64,000 bases of DNA from Algoriphagus chordae (lineage in GTDB: Bacteria > Bacteroidota > Bacteroidia > Cytophagales > Cyclobacteriaceae). Positions 25,544 through 34,935 of the stretch are shown piece after piece (positions within the stretch are counted from its first letter, which is position 1; every line of letters begins with the position of its first letter). The position numbers and the translations under genes are program-made. The notes under the pieces are model-generated. The model was not told where the DNA came from. It worked only from the letters and a program-made list of their open reading frames with translations, and did no database searches. The DNA lies in NCBI RefSeq assembly GCF_003254055.1, contig NZ_QKZT01000006.1:22462-86461 (forward strand), written 5' to 3'.

Positions 25544-27355
25544 CTAAGTCAAAGGAATGTTGAGTGTGACTTTGGTACCTTCATTTGGAGAGGAATTGAT
25601 GAACAATCTCCCATTGATGTATTTCACCCGCTCTCTCATAAACGTGAGTCCCATGCCGCCTTCCTCATCCGGTTTTGCTTTCAGTTTGGATTTGTCAAAA
25701 CCTTTTCCATTGTCATCCACGATAATGCTCAGAATATTCTGACTATGAGAAACCGTGACGATGATATGTGAGGATTCTGCATATTTGATCGCGTTATTGA
25801 TTGCTTCCTGCGTGATCCGGTATAGATTGATTTCCACCAAGGAATCTAGTCGCTGTGAGAATTCTGATTTATTGAAAAGTACTATGTCTTTGCCGGTAAG
25901 TTTGGAAAGCTCCTGCGTCAGTTCTGTCAGCGCTGGGACAATTCCGTAATCCTTTAATTCCGGAGGAGTAAGATTAAAAGTGGCAGTTCGCACACCCTTG
26001 ATGATATTCGAAGTGAGTTCTTTGAGCTTGATGATCTTCACTTCGGCTTTCTCAGGATCAGAAGAATCTACACTTTCCAGTAAGTATTTCAATCCAGTGA
26101 GCATTTGCCCGATTCCATCGTGAATATCCTTGGCAATTCGGTTTTGTTCATTCTCTTGATTCTCGATGATTTGTCTTGAGATCACCTTTTGCTGATGCAT
26201 TTTCTCCTCAAAACTCTCCTTAGTCAGCTGCTCCACCTGATGCATATACTCCTTGCGCTTGGTGATATCCATGCAAATCAAAATCAATTCGGGTTTGTCC
26301 TCAGTAGAATTGAAAGGAATCATGGACACATCCAACCAGATTTCTTCACCAGTCTGAGAGGTTGTTTTGAACTCACCTTCCCAACCGGATTTTTTATTTT
26401 CGGCAATGATGCGATCTATCGTGAGCTGCTCATTTTCCAAGGGAGAGAGCAAATCAGAGATCTTCGCATTGATATTGAATTTCTGTGCTTTATATAATCT
26501 ACTGAAGCGCTCACCTATATGGGTGATGTATCCTTCTGGTGTGATCCTCGCGAAAAGGAGAATTTGATCCATTGCTTTGCTAAGTGCCTGCAATTCTCTA
26601 ACCGACTTTTCCTTTGATTGGCTGAGAATATCAGCATTCTTGGCCATTCGGATTGCTTTTTCTTCTGCATCCATTAATTCGTGAATACTGGCTTTCATGG
26701 CTTTTGCCGAAGGCCAAAAAATGATCAAAAACTCAGCTACTAAGACTAATAGGGTGAAAAGGGTGATGATCAATTCTACCCGCTGCAAAGCAGACACCTT
26801 ATCCTTGGCCTCCTGATCGTATTGATTCACGATCTCGTCCATTTTGATCAAAAAGCTATTTGCATTGGCTTCAATAATCTTCAATTGGGTAGCGATAGCT
26901 ACAGAATCCTCAGAATTGGTGGATTTGAGAAAAAGGAAGTTTTGTGTAGCATCAGTGACTTGCTTGAATTCTGGATCTATTGCCTCAAACATGCTCGTGA
27001 CCTCGGGACTATTGTCCACAATAAAATCCTGAGATTCATCTCCCAGCTGTAAAAGCTGATGGGCATTTTCCCAGCGATTCAGAGTGGTTTTAATTGTGTC
27101 TCCAAGGGCTTCTGAACCTTCATCAGATTGACTTTGGGAAAGTAATAGTACTTCCTTGTTCAATTTTTGACTCAGCATACGCTGCCGACCGGCGACATTG
27201 ACCAGGCGACTATCATTTTCCTGATCATTCAGGTATTTTCTGATGAGAATCTGGCTTGCGATCAAGGAGATGGCAATTGCTCCCAAAGCAATAATGTAAA
27301 GGCGGCGGAGACGATTAAAAGTATCTTGATCCAGCGATCGCGGTGTACCGGTCAT
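25544..27355 (-). CDS. NarX-like sensor histidine kinase with PilJ-type sensor and PAS domain
   Basis: A 603-residue membrane kinase. TM1 is at about 20-38 and TM2 at about 193-213. The periplasmic segment begins LVNVAGRQRMLSQKL (51-65), a PilJ-type motif resembling the nitrate-binding P-box of NarX. A PAS domain spans about 260-370. The HisKA_3 region has phospho-acceptor His412 (AKDIHDGIGQ). The ATPase domain has EAINNAIKYA, DDNGKGFD and GGMGLTFMRER. It probably senses nitrate or nitrite outside the inner membrane. The DUF4202 gene ends 4 bp upstream. Confidence 0.88.
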   Translation of the reverse strand: MTGTPRSLDQDTFNRLRRLYIIALGAIAISLIASQILIRKYLNDQENDSRLVNVAGRQRMLSQKLNKEVLLLSQSQSDEGSEALGDTIKTTLNRWENAHQLLQLGDESQDFIVDNSPEVTSMFEAIDPEFKQVTDATQNFLFLKSTNSEDSVAIATQLKIIEANANSFLIKMDEIVNQYDQEAKDKVSALQRVELIITLFTLLVLVAEFLIIFWPSAKAMKASIHELMDAEEKAIRMAKNADILSQSKEKSVRELQALSKAMDQILLFARITPEGYITHIGERFSRLYKAQKFNINAKISDLLSPLENEQLTIDRIIAENKKSGWEGEFKTTSQTGEEIWLDVSMIPFNSTEDKPELILICMDITKRKEYMHQVEQLTKESFEEKMHQQKVISRQIIENQENEQNRIAKDIHDGIGQMLTGLKYLLESVDSSDPEKAEVKIIKLKELTSNIIKGVRTATFNLTPPELKDYGIVPALTELTQELSKLTGKDIVLFNKSEFSQRLDSLVEINLYRITQEAINNAIKYAESSHIIVTVSHSQNILSIIVDDNGKGFDKSKLKAKPDEEGGMGLTFMRERVKYINGRLFINSSPNEGTKVTLNIPLT

Positions 27356-27359
27356 TTGA

Positions 27360-27938
27360 TTAGGTAATAGCTTCTTTGACTAATTCGAGGCTTGACGGTG
27401 AAAATGGTAATTGCAATGCGGCTCTATGTCCTTTTTCAGACATTTTTGCCCAGGTTTTTTGAAGGATGTCTATAATCTTGGCAGACTCATGTTTGGCAGC
27501 GAATTCTTCGAAATAATATTCCAAGAAAACCAGACAAATGACATCTTCCATGGTTTGGGTATCAGGATCTGTTTTCAGCTGCTTCTTTCTAATCAGGAAT
27601 TTCACCCTTTCAATAGTCTCCTCATCGTAGCCAACTTCCTGTAGAATCCCCGCAGCCATATCAGCATGCATCTTCTTCAATTCCTCTCTCCACTTGAGAT
27701 AGCCCACTCTATCCATTGGGTAATCTGATCTCGGAATCTTCCATCTTCCGATGTGTTGTGCTCTGACAGCGAGTTGCATAGCTTCGGAAGATTCAGGATC
27801 AAATTGATCGAGCTTTTCGGTCATACGGATGGAGTACAACAGTTCTTTTGCAATCTCTTTTCCCAATACTACTTCTTTGATGGGGTCTTCCGCATTGACC
27901 TGATCGATCAATGAGATTGCTTTCTGGAATTTGTTCAT
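27360..27938 (-). CDS. DUF4202 protein in the nitrite reductase operon
   Basis: A 192-residue soluble protein matching DUF4202: VRAQHIGRWKIPRSDYPMDRVGYLKWREELKKMHADMAA in the middle and CLVFLEYYFEEFAAKH near 135. The two conserved histidines (QHIGRW, HADMA) with aspartates suggest an HD-like metal site. No function is established. It lies between nirD (12 bp) and the sensor kinase (4 bp), so it is firmly part of the operon, where it could act in enzyme maturation or regulation. Confidence 0.75.
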   Translation of the reverse strand: MNKFQKAISLIDQVNAEDPIKEVVLGKEIAKELLYSIRMTEKLDQFDPESSEAMQLAVRAQHIGRWKIPRSDYPMDRVGYLKWREELKKMHADMAAGILQEVGYDEETIERVKFLIRKKQLKTDPDTQTMEDVICLVFLEYYFEEFAAKHESAKIIDILQKTWAKMSEKGHRAALQLPFSPSSLELVKEAIT

Positions 27939-27950
27939 GTGTCAATTGGA

Positions 27951-28328
27951 TTAATCTACGAATCCAATATATACATTTCCCTCCTGAATTCTGACCGGAT
28001 AGGTTGCAATACTATAATCTTCTCCGTTCAAATTGCTGCCATCTTCCAGCGAAAAGGTCTTCTTATGAAGCGGACAAGCCACTTTTGGAATTCCTTGCGA
28101 ATCGCCAGTCATGCCCCGCGAAAGAACCATTTCCATCTTGTGTGGACAAAGATTCTGGCAGGCATACCAGGAGTTTGTTCTGGTAAAATGGTAAACTGCA
28201 ATTTGCTTGGCATTGTATTTCACACAGGCTCCCGCATTTTCTGGAAAGTCACCTGTCTGACCGACTTTGATCCAATGGATAGCGTGCTGATCTGCTACGG
28301 ATTGATAGTTTTTTAATAATTCTTCCAT
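27951..28328 (-). CDS. nirD: nitrite reductase small subunit NirD (Rieske-type)
   Basis: A 125-residue protein with the NirD/Rieske fold: WIKVGQTGDFPENAGACVKY at the start, then CPH (LCPHKMEM) and CPLH (ACPLHKKTF). Many NirD proteins lack the cluster ligands, but this one keeps the complete CxH...CxxH pattern, so it should bind a 2Fe-2S centre. It pairs with NirB, whose gene ends 18 bp upstream. Confidence 0.9.
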   Translation of the reverse strand: MEELLKNYQSVADQHAIHWIKVGQTGDFPENAGACVKYNAKQIAVYHFTRTNSWYACQNLCPHKMEMVLSRGMTGDSQGIPKVACPLHKKTFSLEDGSNLNGEDYSIATYPVRIQEGNVYIGFVD

Positions 28329-28346
28329 GATCTTATTCTTATAGGA

Positions 28347-30857
28347 TTACCAAGGTCTAGGCATTTTTTGATCTCGCATCGGTACAAAAACCAAGCTTTC
28401 ATCTTTCTCTTCTGAATTGACAAATGGCTTAAATCGCTTCATCATCTGAGGATCCTCGATGGCTTCTTTCCACTCACATGCATACTGGTTTACCAACTCC
28501 TGCATCTCAGCTTCCAGTTCTTCGCCAATTCCGAGGCTATCTTCCACCACTACTTTTTTCAAATATTCTATTCCACCCTCCAACTTGTCCAACCAAGGCG
28601 CAGTTCGCTGAAGTGGTGCGGCTGTTCTGATATAATAAACCAAGAATCTATCTAGGTATTTGATGCAAGTATCGTCGTCTAGCTTTTCTGCCAAAAGTAT
28701 CGCGTGTTTCGGAGTAGCTCCGCCGTTTCCACATACAAATAGGTTCCAACCGCCTTCAACTGCGATGACTCCAAAGTCCTTGCCTCTAGCTTCGGCACAT
28801 TCGCGAATACAGCCAGAAACGCCGCCTTTTAGTTTATGCGGAGACCGAAGTCCTTTGTATCGATCTTCGATTCTGATGGCAAAGCTTACACTATCATGCA
28901 ATCCAAAGCGGCACCAAGTAGATCCTACACAGCTTTTTACTGTTCTCAGTGATTTGCCGTAGGCATGTCCACTTTCGAAACCAGCATCGATGAGTTCTTT
29001 CCAGATCATTGGTAATTCATGCAGCTGAGCTCCAAAAAGATCAATTCGTTGTCCGCCGGTAATTTTGGTATAGAGATCATATTTCTTAGCAACTTGTCCC
29101 AGCACCATCAATTTGTCTGGAGTAATCTCTCCTCCTGGTACTCTAGGTACGACTGAATAAGTACCGTTTCTCTGAATATTTGCAAGGAATCTATCGTTCG
29201 AATCTTGAATAGGAGCCTGACGATTGGCAGTTTCCATGTATATACTGGCGAAAATCGAAGCCAGAACAGGCTTGCAAGATTCGCAGCCATGACCTTTGCC
29301 GTGACGATCCAGTGCTTCATCAAAATTCATAATGCTGTGCAACTTCACCAAATCGTACATTTCCTGACGGCTGTATTCGAAGTGCTCGCAGATAGTTTCT
29401 TTCACTTCCTGTCCCATGGATTTCAAAGTGGCCGAAACCAAATCCGTCACCATAGGCTTGCATCCACCACAGGAGCTAGAAGCTTTGGTGCTTTTTACTA
29501 CATCTGAGAAAGTGCAACAAGCGCCACTCGTGATAGAGTCACAGATCGTTCCTTTGGATACTGCTTCGCAAGAGCAAATCTGAGCTGTATCTGGTAAATC
29601 CAGCACAGAACCCAAAGCACTTTTGCTTTCTCCACCTCTAGAACCCAAGATCAAATCTTCTGGATTCTCAGGAAGCTTCATCGCATTGATATACAATTGG
29701 AAAAGCGTATTGTAATCAGAGGAATCACCCACCATGATTCCACCAAGTAGCTTCGAGCCATCTTTGGCGATGTTGATTCTCTTGTAAACACCACGCTGCT
29801 TGTTCTCATATACTATCGCGGTGATCTCATCATTTTCTATAAATGGATCTCCAAATGAAGCCACTTCCGTTCCCACCAATTTCAGTTGGGTGGACATGTC
29901 GATGGAAGGACTCATTAGCTTTTCTCCACCGGCAATTTGATCTACAGCTACTCCTGCCATCTCATAGCCTGGAGCAACTAAGCCATATATGCCATTATTA
30001 TATAGTGCAACTTCTCCGATCGCGTAAATCGCCGGATCGGAAGTTTCCATTTTATTATTTACATAGACTCCACCCCGCTCGCCAGTTCGTAAACCACATT
30101 TCACAGCCAATTCGTCTCTAGGGCGAATACCTGCGGAAATGATTAGCATGTCGGTTTGGAGGGAGGTTTCATCAGCGAAGTCGATTTTTTCTATACCTTC
30201 TTCTCCTACGATTTCCTTGGAGTTTTTACCCAGGTGAATCTTCATTCCAAGGCTTTCGATCTTGCTTTGAAGCATGTCACTGGCAGCTTTGTCCAGTTGA
30301 CGTGGCATAAGTCGTGGTGCAAATTCGATTACATCAGTCTGCAGTCCGAGCTCTTTGGCGGCATTTGCAGCTTCCAAACCAAGCAATCCGCCACCTAATA
30401 CAGATGCCTTGAATTTACCTTCTTGCTTGAGTTTGTCTGTGTAGTCCTTGATCGCATCAAGATCTTCGATAGTTCTATAGACAAACACGCCTTGCTTGTC
30501 CACTCCTTTGATATTTGGGACGAAAGGAGCAGAGCCTGTAGCCAAAATCAGGTAGTCATATTCGAAATAGTCATGCTTATGGGTGAAAACCCGCTTAGTC
30601 TCAGTTTCGATGGAAGTGATCATTTCTCCCGTGCGAAGCACTATGTTATTCTCAGCATACCAGTCAGAGGAAGCCAGTAGCAGCTTATCCGCAGAGTCTA
30701 GTGTGAAGTATTCACTTAGATGAACTCGATCATAAGCTGGTCTGAATTCTTCCCCGAATACTACCAGCTCAAATTGATCACGAAGTGGGTGGGCAGCTAG
30801 TTTTTCGCAAAACTTATACCCGACCATTCCATTTCCTATGACAATAACTTTTTTCAT
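28347..30857 (-). CDS. nirB: NADH-dependent nitrite reductase large subunit NirB
   Basis: An 836-residue enzyme with the standard NirB layout: FAD/NAD(P) domains (VIVIGNGMVGYKF; VLGGGLLGLEAANAA), a BFD-like 2Fe-2S domain (CSCEAVSKG...CGGC), a second cysteine pair (GHGCESCKP), the ferredoxin-like domain, and the siroheme/4Fe-4S site with CVGSTWC and CIREC. It reduces nitrite to ammonium with NADH in the cytoplasm. It is the first gene of the operon and has a good promoter at 30969-30998. Confidence 0.95.
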   Translation of the reverse strand: MKKVIVIGNGMVGYKFCEKLAAHPLRDQFELVVFGEEFRPAYDRVHLSEYFTLDSADKLLLASSDWYAENNIVLRTGEMITSIETETKRVFTHKHDYFEYDYLILATGSAPFVPNIKGVDKQGVFVYRTIEDLDAIKDYTDKLKQEGKFKASVLGGGLLGLEAANAAKELGLQTDVIEFAPRLMPRQLDKAASDMLQSKIESLGMKIHLGKNSKEIVGEEGIEKIDFADETSLQTDMLIISAGIRPRDELAVKCGLRTGERGGVYVNNKMETSDPAIYAIGEVALYNNGIYGLVAPGYEMAGVAVDQIAGGEKLMSPSIDMSTQLKLVGTEVASFGDPFIENDEITAIVYENKQRGVYKRINIAKDGSKLLGGIMVGDSSDYNTLFQLYINAMKLPENPEDLILGSRGGESKSALGSVLDLPDTAQICSCEAVSKGTICDSITSGACCTFSDVVKSTKASSSCGGCKPMVTDLVSATLKSMGQEVKETICEHFEYSRQEMYDLVKLHSIMNFDEALDRHGKGHGCESCKPVLASIFASIYMETANRQAPIQDSNDRFLANIQRNGTYSVVPRVPGGEITPDKLMVLGQVAKKYDLYTKITGGQRIDLFGAQLHELPMIWKELIDAGFESGHAYGKSLRTVKSCVGSTWCRFGLHDSVSFAIRIEDRYKGLRSPHKLKGGVSGCIRECAEARGKDFGVIAVEGGWNLFVCGNGGATPKHAILLAEKLDDDTCIKYLDRFLVYYIRTAAPLQRTAPWLDKLEGGIEYLKKVVVEDSLGIGEELEAEMQELVNQYACEWKEAIEDPQMMKRFKPFVNSEEKDESLVFVPMRDQKMPRPW

Positions 30858-30968
30858 CTGTTTGTAATTAATTGTTAATGGTCAGATGGAATCTCGCATG
30901 GTAGATGATCATACCATTTTGTGACACTTAGGGTCATGCTCGATTTCATGGCTACGTAATTTAGAGCT

Positions 30969-30998
30969 CAAATATAAGTATAAATACGTAATTACAAA
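30969..30998 (-). promoter_or_regulatory. nirB promoter with TACGTA in the spacer
   Basis: On the minus strand, TTTG (30995-30998), an 18-bp spacer and TATATTTG (30969-30976) match the Bacteroidota sigma consensus TTTG-N18/19-TAnnTTTG. TACGTA at 30985-30990 lies inside the spacer and another at 30953-30958 lies near the start of transcription. AAATACTTA (31012-31020) and TAAGTATTT (31028-31036), a perfect inverted repeat with a 7-bp gap, lie just upstream. Confidence 0.65.
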
Positions 30999-31036
30999 GA
31001 AAAATGTAAATAAATACTTACTTAGAATAAGTATTT

Positions 31037-31665
31037 AAAACTGGCTTAATAAGTTGTAAATAGCCAATTTATGGCCATATGGATGCCTTTTTAATGATTG
31101 TAGGTGTCTAGTACGTATTTTTTTGACCTGCTAAGCTTCAGCTATACCTAAGTAAAGTTTTTAAGTAGGAGGAGAACAGCGTGAATTCAGACAGTCCTGT
31201 CTCTTGACGATAGCTGCTATTAGATAAGGCTACCTTGACTTAAGCTTCATAAATCTGGGAGGAAGTGGTTTTTAGGATAGGTGGGCAGTCAGGAGACTTT
31301 GCGCAATTGGGTACTCTGTCGTACATCACTCTTTTGTAAATTCTAATTATTTTGCCAGACAGATATGTGAAAGATAAGGTTTCGACTTCGCTCAACCTGA
31401 CAAGACTATCGTGCTCAATCTGATTATTTGTCTTCGGGCGACCTGATATTTGGTTTAAGTATCCAGCTTTTGGCTATTTACCTTAATTCACACCGAAAAA
31501 AGTATGGTGACTTGATAACAAATTAGGAAGGGAAAAGGATTGGTGAGAAACTTAGAATTAGAATTGTGAAAAATACCCAGCTTCTAGGAATGCAGGTTAG
31601 GCTGCTCTGTGAACTCCGCGTCAAGCTCTGCGTTCCCCGCGGCTATCTGCCAATTGACTTTAATC
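31037..31665. other. intergenic region upstream of nirB with dispersed repeat strings
   Basis: No gene is seen between nirB and ndk apart from the nirB control region and the ndk terminator. A further TACGTA is at 31112-31117. TTTCGACTTCGCTCAACC near 31379 and a stretch with CTCTGCGTTCCCCGCGG near 31625 look like short dispersed intergenic repeats seen in many Bacteroidota genomes; this is recognition by eye. Confidence 0.4.
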
Positions 31666-31690
31666 AAAAAAAACACCTCAAGATGAGGTG
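31666..31690 (-). terminator. ndk terminator
   Basis: Read on the minus strand, CACCTCA and TGAGGTG (31674-31680 and 31684-31690) form a 7-bp stem with a 3-nt loop, followed by eight T residues. It lies 25 bp after the ndk stop. Confidence 0.85.
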
Positions 31691-31715
31691 CTTTCAATAG
31701 TATTTATGCTAAGAA

Positions 31716-32138
31716 TTAACCTACTCTTTCAGTCTGAGAGAAGTAGAATGATCCTTCGATGGCTGCGTTTTCGTCTGAGTCAGAACCGTGTACAGCATTT
31801 GCTTCGATAGACTTAGCGAAGATCTTACGGATAGTACCTTCAGCTGCATCAGCAGGGTTGGTAGCACCGATCAATTTTCTGAAATCTTCTACAGCATTAT
31901 CTTTTTCCAAGATAGCAGCGATGATAGGTCCAGAAGACATATACGCGCATAGATCAGCGTAGAAAGGTCTTTCTGAGTGAACTTCGTAGAATTTACCTGC
32001 GATAGCTGGAGTCAATTGGGTAGCTTTCATGGCTACGATTTTGAAGCCTGCTTCTTCGATCATTTTCAAAATCGCTCCTGAGTTTCCTTCTGCAAAAGCA
32101 TCAGGCTTGATCATGGTGAATGTTCTGTTAGTTGCCAT
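31716..32138 (-). CDS. ndk: nucleoside diphosphate kinase
   Basis: A 140-residue protein with the Ndk start ([15 protein letters not shown]), the central [17 protein letters not shown] and the active-site histidine His117 (NAVHGSDS). It phosphorylates nucleoside diphosphates from ATP through a phosphohistidine. It is divergent from nrnA, with a -7 element (TATTTTTG, minus strand 32171-32178) about 33 bp from the start. Confidence 0.95.
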   Translation of the reverse strand: MATNRTFTMIKPDAFAEGNSGAILKMIEEAGFKIVAMKATQLTPAIAGKFYEVHSERPFYADLCAYMSSGPIIAAILEKDNAVEDFRKLIGATNPADAAEGTIRKIFAKSIEANAVHGSDSDENAAIEGSFYFSQTERVG

Positions 32139-32170
32139 GTTATTCGTTTTTCATTGGTTTAAATCGGGCG

Positions 32171-32178
32171 CAAAAATA
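32171..32178 (-). promoter_or_regulatory. ndk -7 promoter element
   Basis: TATTTTTG on the minus strand fits TAnnTTTG. No clear TTTG -33 box was found at the usual distance, so confidence is limited. Confidence 0.4.
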
Positions 32179-32313
32179 GACTTTTTCGCAGCATTCTCCA
32201 TAAAAACTTTTGCATTTTTCTCCTAGGCTATTCATTGTCAGCCAACTAGTATAATTGGGAATTGTCAAAATTTTACTGACCTTTGCGAACTACAAGAGCC
32301 AAAAAGCAGCTAA

Positions 32314-33357
32314 ATGTATAAAATGGAAGCTTTAGCCTCGTTTAAGAGAGAGATTTCTTCACCCAAAAAAATACTCATCACCACTCACGTCAAACCCGAT
32401 GCCGATGCATTGGGTTCTTCCTTGGGAATGGCTAACTACCTGATCAAGAAAGGACATGAGGTCACTGTGGTGACTCCATCGGATTATCCTTCATTTCTCA
32501 ATTGGATGAAAGGCAATGATACTGTGCTGGATTTCAGTAATCCTACGCAGACTAAATTGGCCACCCAAAAGTTAAATGAAGCAGATATTATTTTCTGTTT
32601 GGACTTCTCTGTCTTAAATAGGGTAAATGAACTAGGCGAAATGATCCGCAATTCGGATGCATTCGTAGTCAATATAGATCATCACCAGGATCCTGAGGAT
32701 TTTGCTGATTTTCGTGTTTGGAGTACTGAAGCCGCAGCTACCTGTGAATTGGTCTATGAATTGATCGTGCAGCTAGGTGATGAAGAGCTTCTAGACAAAG
32801 ATATCGCAGAATGTCTTTATGCTGGTATTATGACTGATACTGGTGGATTCAGACATCCCAATACTACCAAGAATGTCCATCTCGTGGTGGCGGAATTATT
32901 GGATTTAGGAGCTGATACTTCGCAGATTGCCAATTGGATCTATGATTCCAATTCAGTCAATAGATTGAAATTTATCGGTTTTGCTATTAGTCGCCGCCTG
33001 GTGGTTCATGAGGACCTCCATATGGCATACTTTGCGATCAGCAAAAAAGATCTTAAAAAATATCAAAGCCGTACTGGCGATACAGAAGGTTTAGTCAATT
33101 ATGCATTATCTTTGGACGGGATAAAGCTGGCAGCCTTGTTTTCGGAACGCGAAGATGGTGTCAAAATATCTTTCAGATCATCCAGTGAGGTAGCTGTCAA
33201 TAAATTTGCGACAGAATATTTCGACGGAGGAGGACACAAAAATGCCTCTGGAGGCAAGTCCTCGATGAGTCTAAAAGATACAGTGGAGCGATTCGAGTCT
33301 TTGGTAGAAGAGCACCAAGATGATTTATTCCGCGTTGTTCCTGTTACAGCAGATTGA
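32314..33357 (+). CDS. nrnA: DHH-family oligoribonuclease/pAp phosphatase NrnA
   Basis: A 347-residue DHH/DHHA1 phosphoesterase. Metal-site motifs are THVKPDADALGSS (His25, Asp29, Asp31), IDHHQ (122-124 DHH) and TDTGGFRH, with the C-terminal GGGHKNASGG of DHHA1. It should degrade short RNA oligos and possibly 3'-phosphoadenosine 5'-phosphate. ATG 32323 is an alternative start. The ndk-nrnA-FKBP neighbourhood recalls the gldI region of gliding Bacteroidota. Confidence 0.9.
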   Translation: MYKMEALASFKREISSPKKILITTHVKPDADALGSSLGMANYLIKKGHEVTVVTPSDYPSFLNWMKGNDTVLDFSNPTQTKLATQKLNEADIIFCLDFSVLNRVNELGEMIRNSDAFVVNIDHHQDPEDFADFRVWSTEAAATCELVYELIVQLGDEELLDKDIAECLYAGIMTDTGGFRHPNTTKNVHLVVAELLDLGADTSQIANWIYDSNSVNRLKFIGFAISRRLVVHEDLHMAYFAISKKDLKKYQSRTGDTEGLVNYALSLDGIKLAALFSEREDGVKISFRSSSEVAVNKFATEYFDGGGHKNASGGKSSMSLKDTVERFESLVEEHQDDLFRVVPVTAD

Positions 33358-33404
33358 TTGGCCTGAAAGCCCTCTTTATTACCTTGAAAAATCACTTATT
33401 CTTT

Positions 33405-34331
33405 ATGAAAAATTCAAAAAGCCTATTGGCAATCCTTGCTCTCGTGCTGGGCGCAAGCATCTTGACTTCATGTAAAAAAACTAAAGTCACTGAAAAAGAC
33501 GGTATCGAATATACCTATGTAAAAGAAGGTAATGAAAAAGCTCCGAATGGTGAGTTTTTACTTTACAACTTTGAAGTATTGACTGGATCTGATTCAGTGC
33601 TGATCTCTACCTCAGACAATCCTTACCCAGGTTATATGCAAGTAAATGATTCTATGCAAATTAGAACTGGTATGGATGAGATTTTCCTAGGCTTGCGCAA
33701 AGGAGATAGTATTGCTTTTGAATCAACTGTGAAAACAATATTTGGTGAAAATGCACCTCCATTCTTGAAGGAAGATGACGTCATCAAAATCAGATTGGGC
33801 GCGTTTGAAATCATGAACGAAGAAGCTATTCAAGCCTATTTCGACAAAGTAATGGCTGCTGAAGAAGTGAAACAATCAGAAAGAGCCGCTGAAAGAATTT
33901 TAGAGGAAGACAAGATCATCCAGGATTATATCAATGAAAAAGGCCTAAAGGCTGAAAAGACCGAAAGTGGACTCTATTATGTGATCGAAGAAGAAGGCAC
34001 AGGCGATCCAGTAACTCCTGGTACTACTATGCTAGTGGACTATGCAGGATACCTAATCGACGGTACCTTGTTTGACACATCTATGGAAAACATAGCTAGA
34101 GAAAATGATATTTTCAACGAAAACAGACCAGCTTATGAGCCACTTCCAGTGTCAGTAGGAATGGGACAAGTTATTCCTGGATGGGATGAAGGTTTACTTT
34201 TATTGAAAAAAGGATCTAAGGGTAAGTTTATTATTCCTTCTCCTTTAGGCTATGGTGAGAATGCGATGGGAGCGATGATTCCTGCTAATTCCATCCTTGT
34301 TTTTGATGTAGATGTAGCGGATGTACAGTAA
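33405..34331 (+). CDS. FKBP-type prolyl isomerase lipoprotein, two-domain
   Basis: A 308-residue lipoprotein (lipobox LTSC) started at ATG 33405; the frame extends upstream to 33354 but only this ATG gives the signal. Residues about 215-308 are a full FKBP domain (TMLVDYAGYLIDGTLFDTS; GMGQVIPGWDEGLLLLKKGSKGKFIIP; AMIPANSILVFDV). The preceding region (about 30-160) resembles a degenerate FKBP-like N-domain. It probably aids folding of exported proteins. GldI, a gliding-motility FKBP lipoprotein, is a possible equivalent. Confidence 0.85.
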   Translation: MKNSKSLLAILALVLGASILTSCKKTKVTEKDGIEYTYVKEGNEKAPNGEFLLYNFEVLTGSDSVLISTSDNPYPGYMQVNDSMQIRTGMDEIFLGLRKGDSIAFESTVKTIFGENAPPFLKEDDVIKIRLGAFEIMNEEAIQAYFDKVMAAEEVKQSERAAERILEEDKIIQDYINEKGLKAEKTESGLYYVIEEEGTGDPVTPGTTMLVDYAGYLIDGTLFDTSMENIARENDIFNENRPAYEPLPVSVGMGQVIPGWDEGLLLLKKGSKGKFIIPSPLGYGENAMGAMIPANSILVFDVDVADVQ

Positions 34332-34379
34332 TTCTCGTACTGAAGGTATAACTAGTAAACAATTACAAAACCAACTACA

Positions 34380-34934
34380 ATGAAAATTAGAATAATTGCC
34401 ATTTTGAGCCTGCTTGCAGGGAGTTTCGCTTTAGCATCTTGTATTGATGACGAGGCAACAAATGAAGTGATACTTGCCAATGATAAGGCTGCTATTAAAA
34501 CTTATCTAGATACTACCTCTATTATTAATGTAAAGGAACTTCATGATGCTGCTTCAGGATTGAGTATAATTTGGCAAGAAACAGCGCCAAGTGATACCAT
34601 TGAAACATTTTATGTAGGTGATTCTGTCGTTGTAAATTATACAGGTAAATTTCTGTCTGATCAGGTATTCGAAACAACAATTGAATCTGTTGCAAAGGCG
34701 AATGATATCTATAATAGCAATTTTAAATATCAACCAGTTAAGTTTATGCTGGGAGGTGTTATTTATGGTTTTCAATATGCTATTTCGCAAATGGAGATAG
34801 GTGAGAAGGTCACCGTATTTGTGCCTTCTGAATACGCTTACGGTAGAAGTTCAGATGGACCCGGAGGCCCAAATACACCGCTTATTTTTGAACTAGAGCT
34901 TTTGGAAGTCATTCCAATAAAAAGAGAACCATAA
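34380..34934 (+). CDS. FKBP-type prolyl isomerase lipoprotein, divergent
   Basis: A 184-residue lipoprotein (lipobox LASC). The FKBP domain covers about 75-180: SVVVNYTGKFLSDQVFETT, then KFMLGGVIYGFQYAISQMEIGEKVTVFVPSEYAYG and NTPLIFELELLEV. The usual VIPGW ligand-pocket motif is replaced by VIYGF, so activity on proline may be weak. It is second in a run of three FKBP lipoproteins, and 1 bp separates its stop from the next start. Confidence 0.8.
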   Translation: MKIRIIAILSLLAGSFALASCIDDEATNEVILANDKAAIKTYLDTTSIINVKELHDAASGLSIIWQETAPSDTIETFYVGDSVVVNYTGKFLSDQVFETTIESVAKANDIYNSNFKYQPVKFMLGGVIYGFQYAISQMEIGEKVTVFVPSEYAYGRSSDGPGGPNTPLIFELELLEVIPIKREP

Positions 34935-34935
34935 T

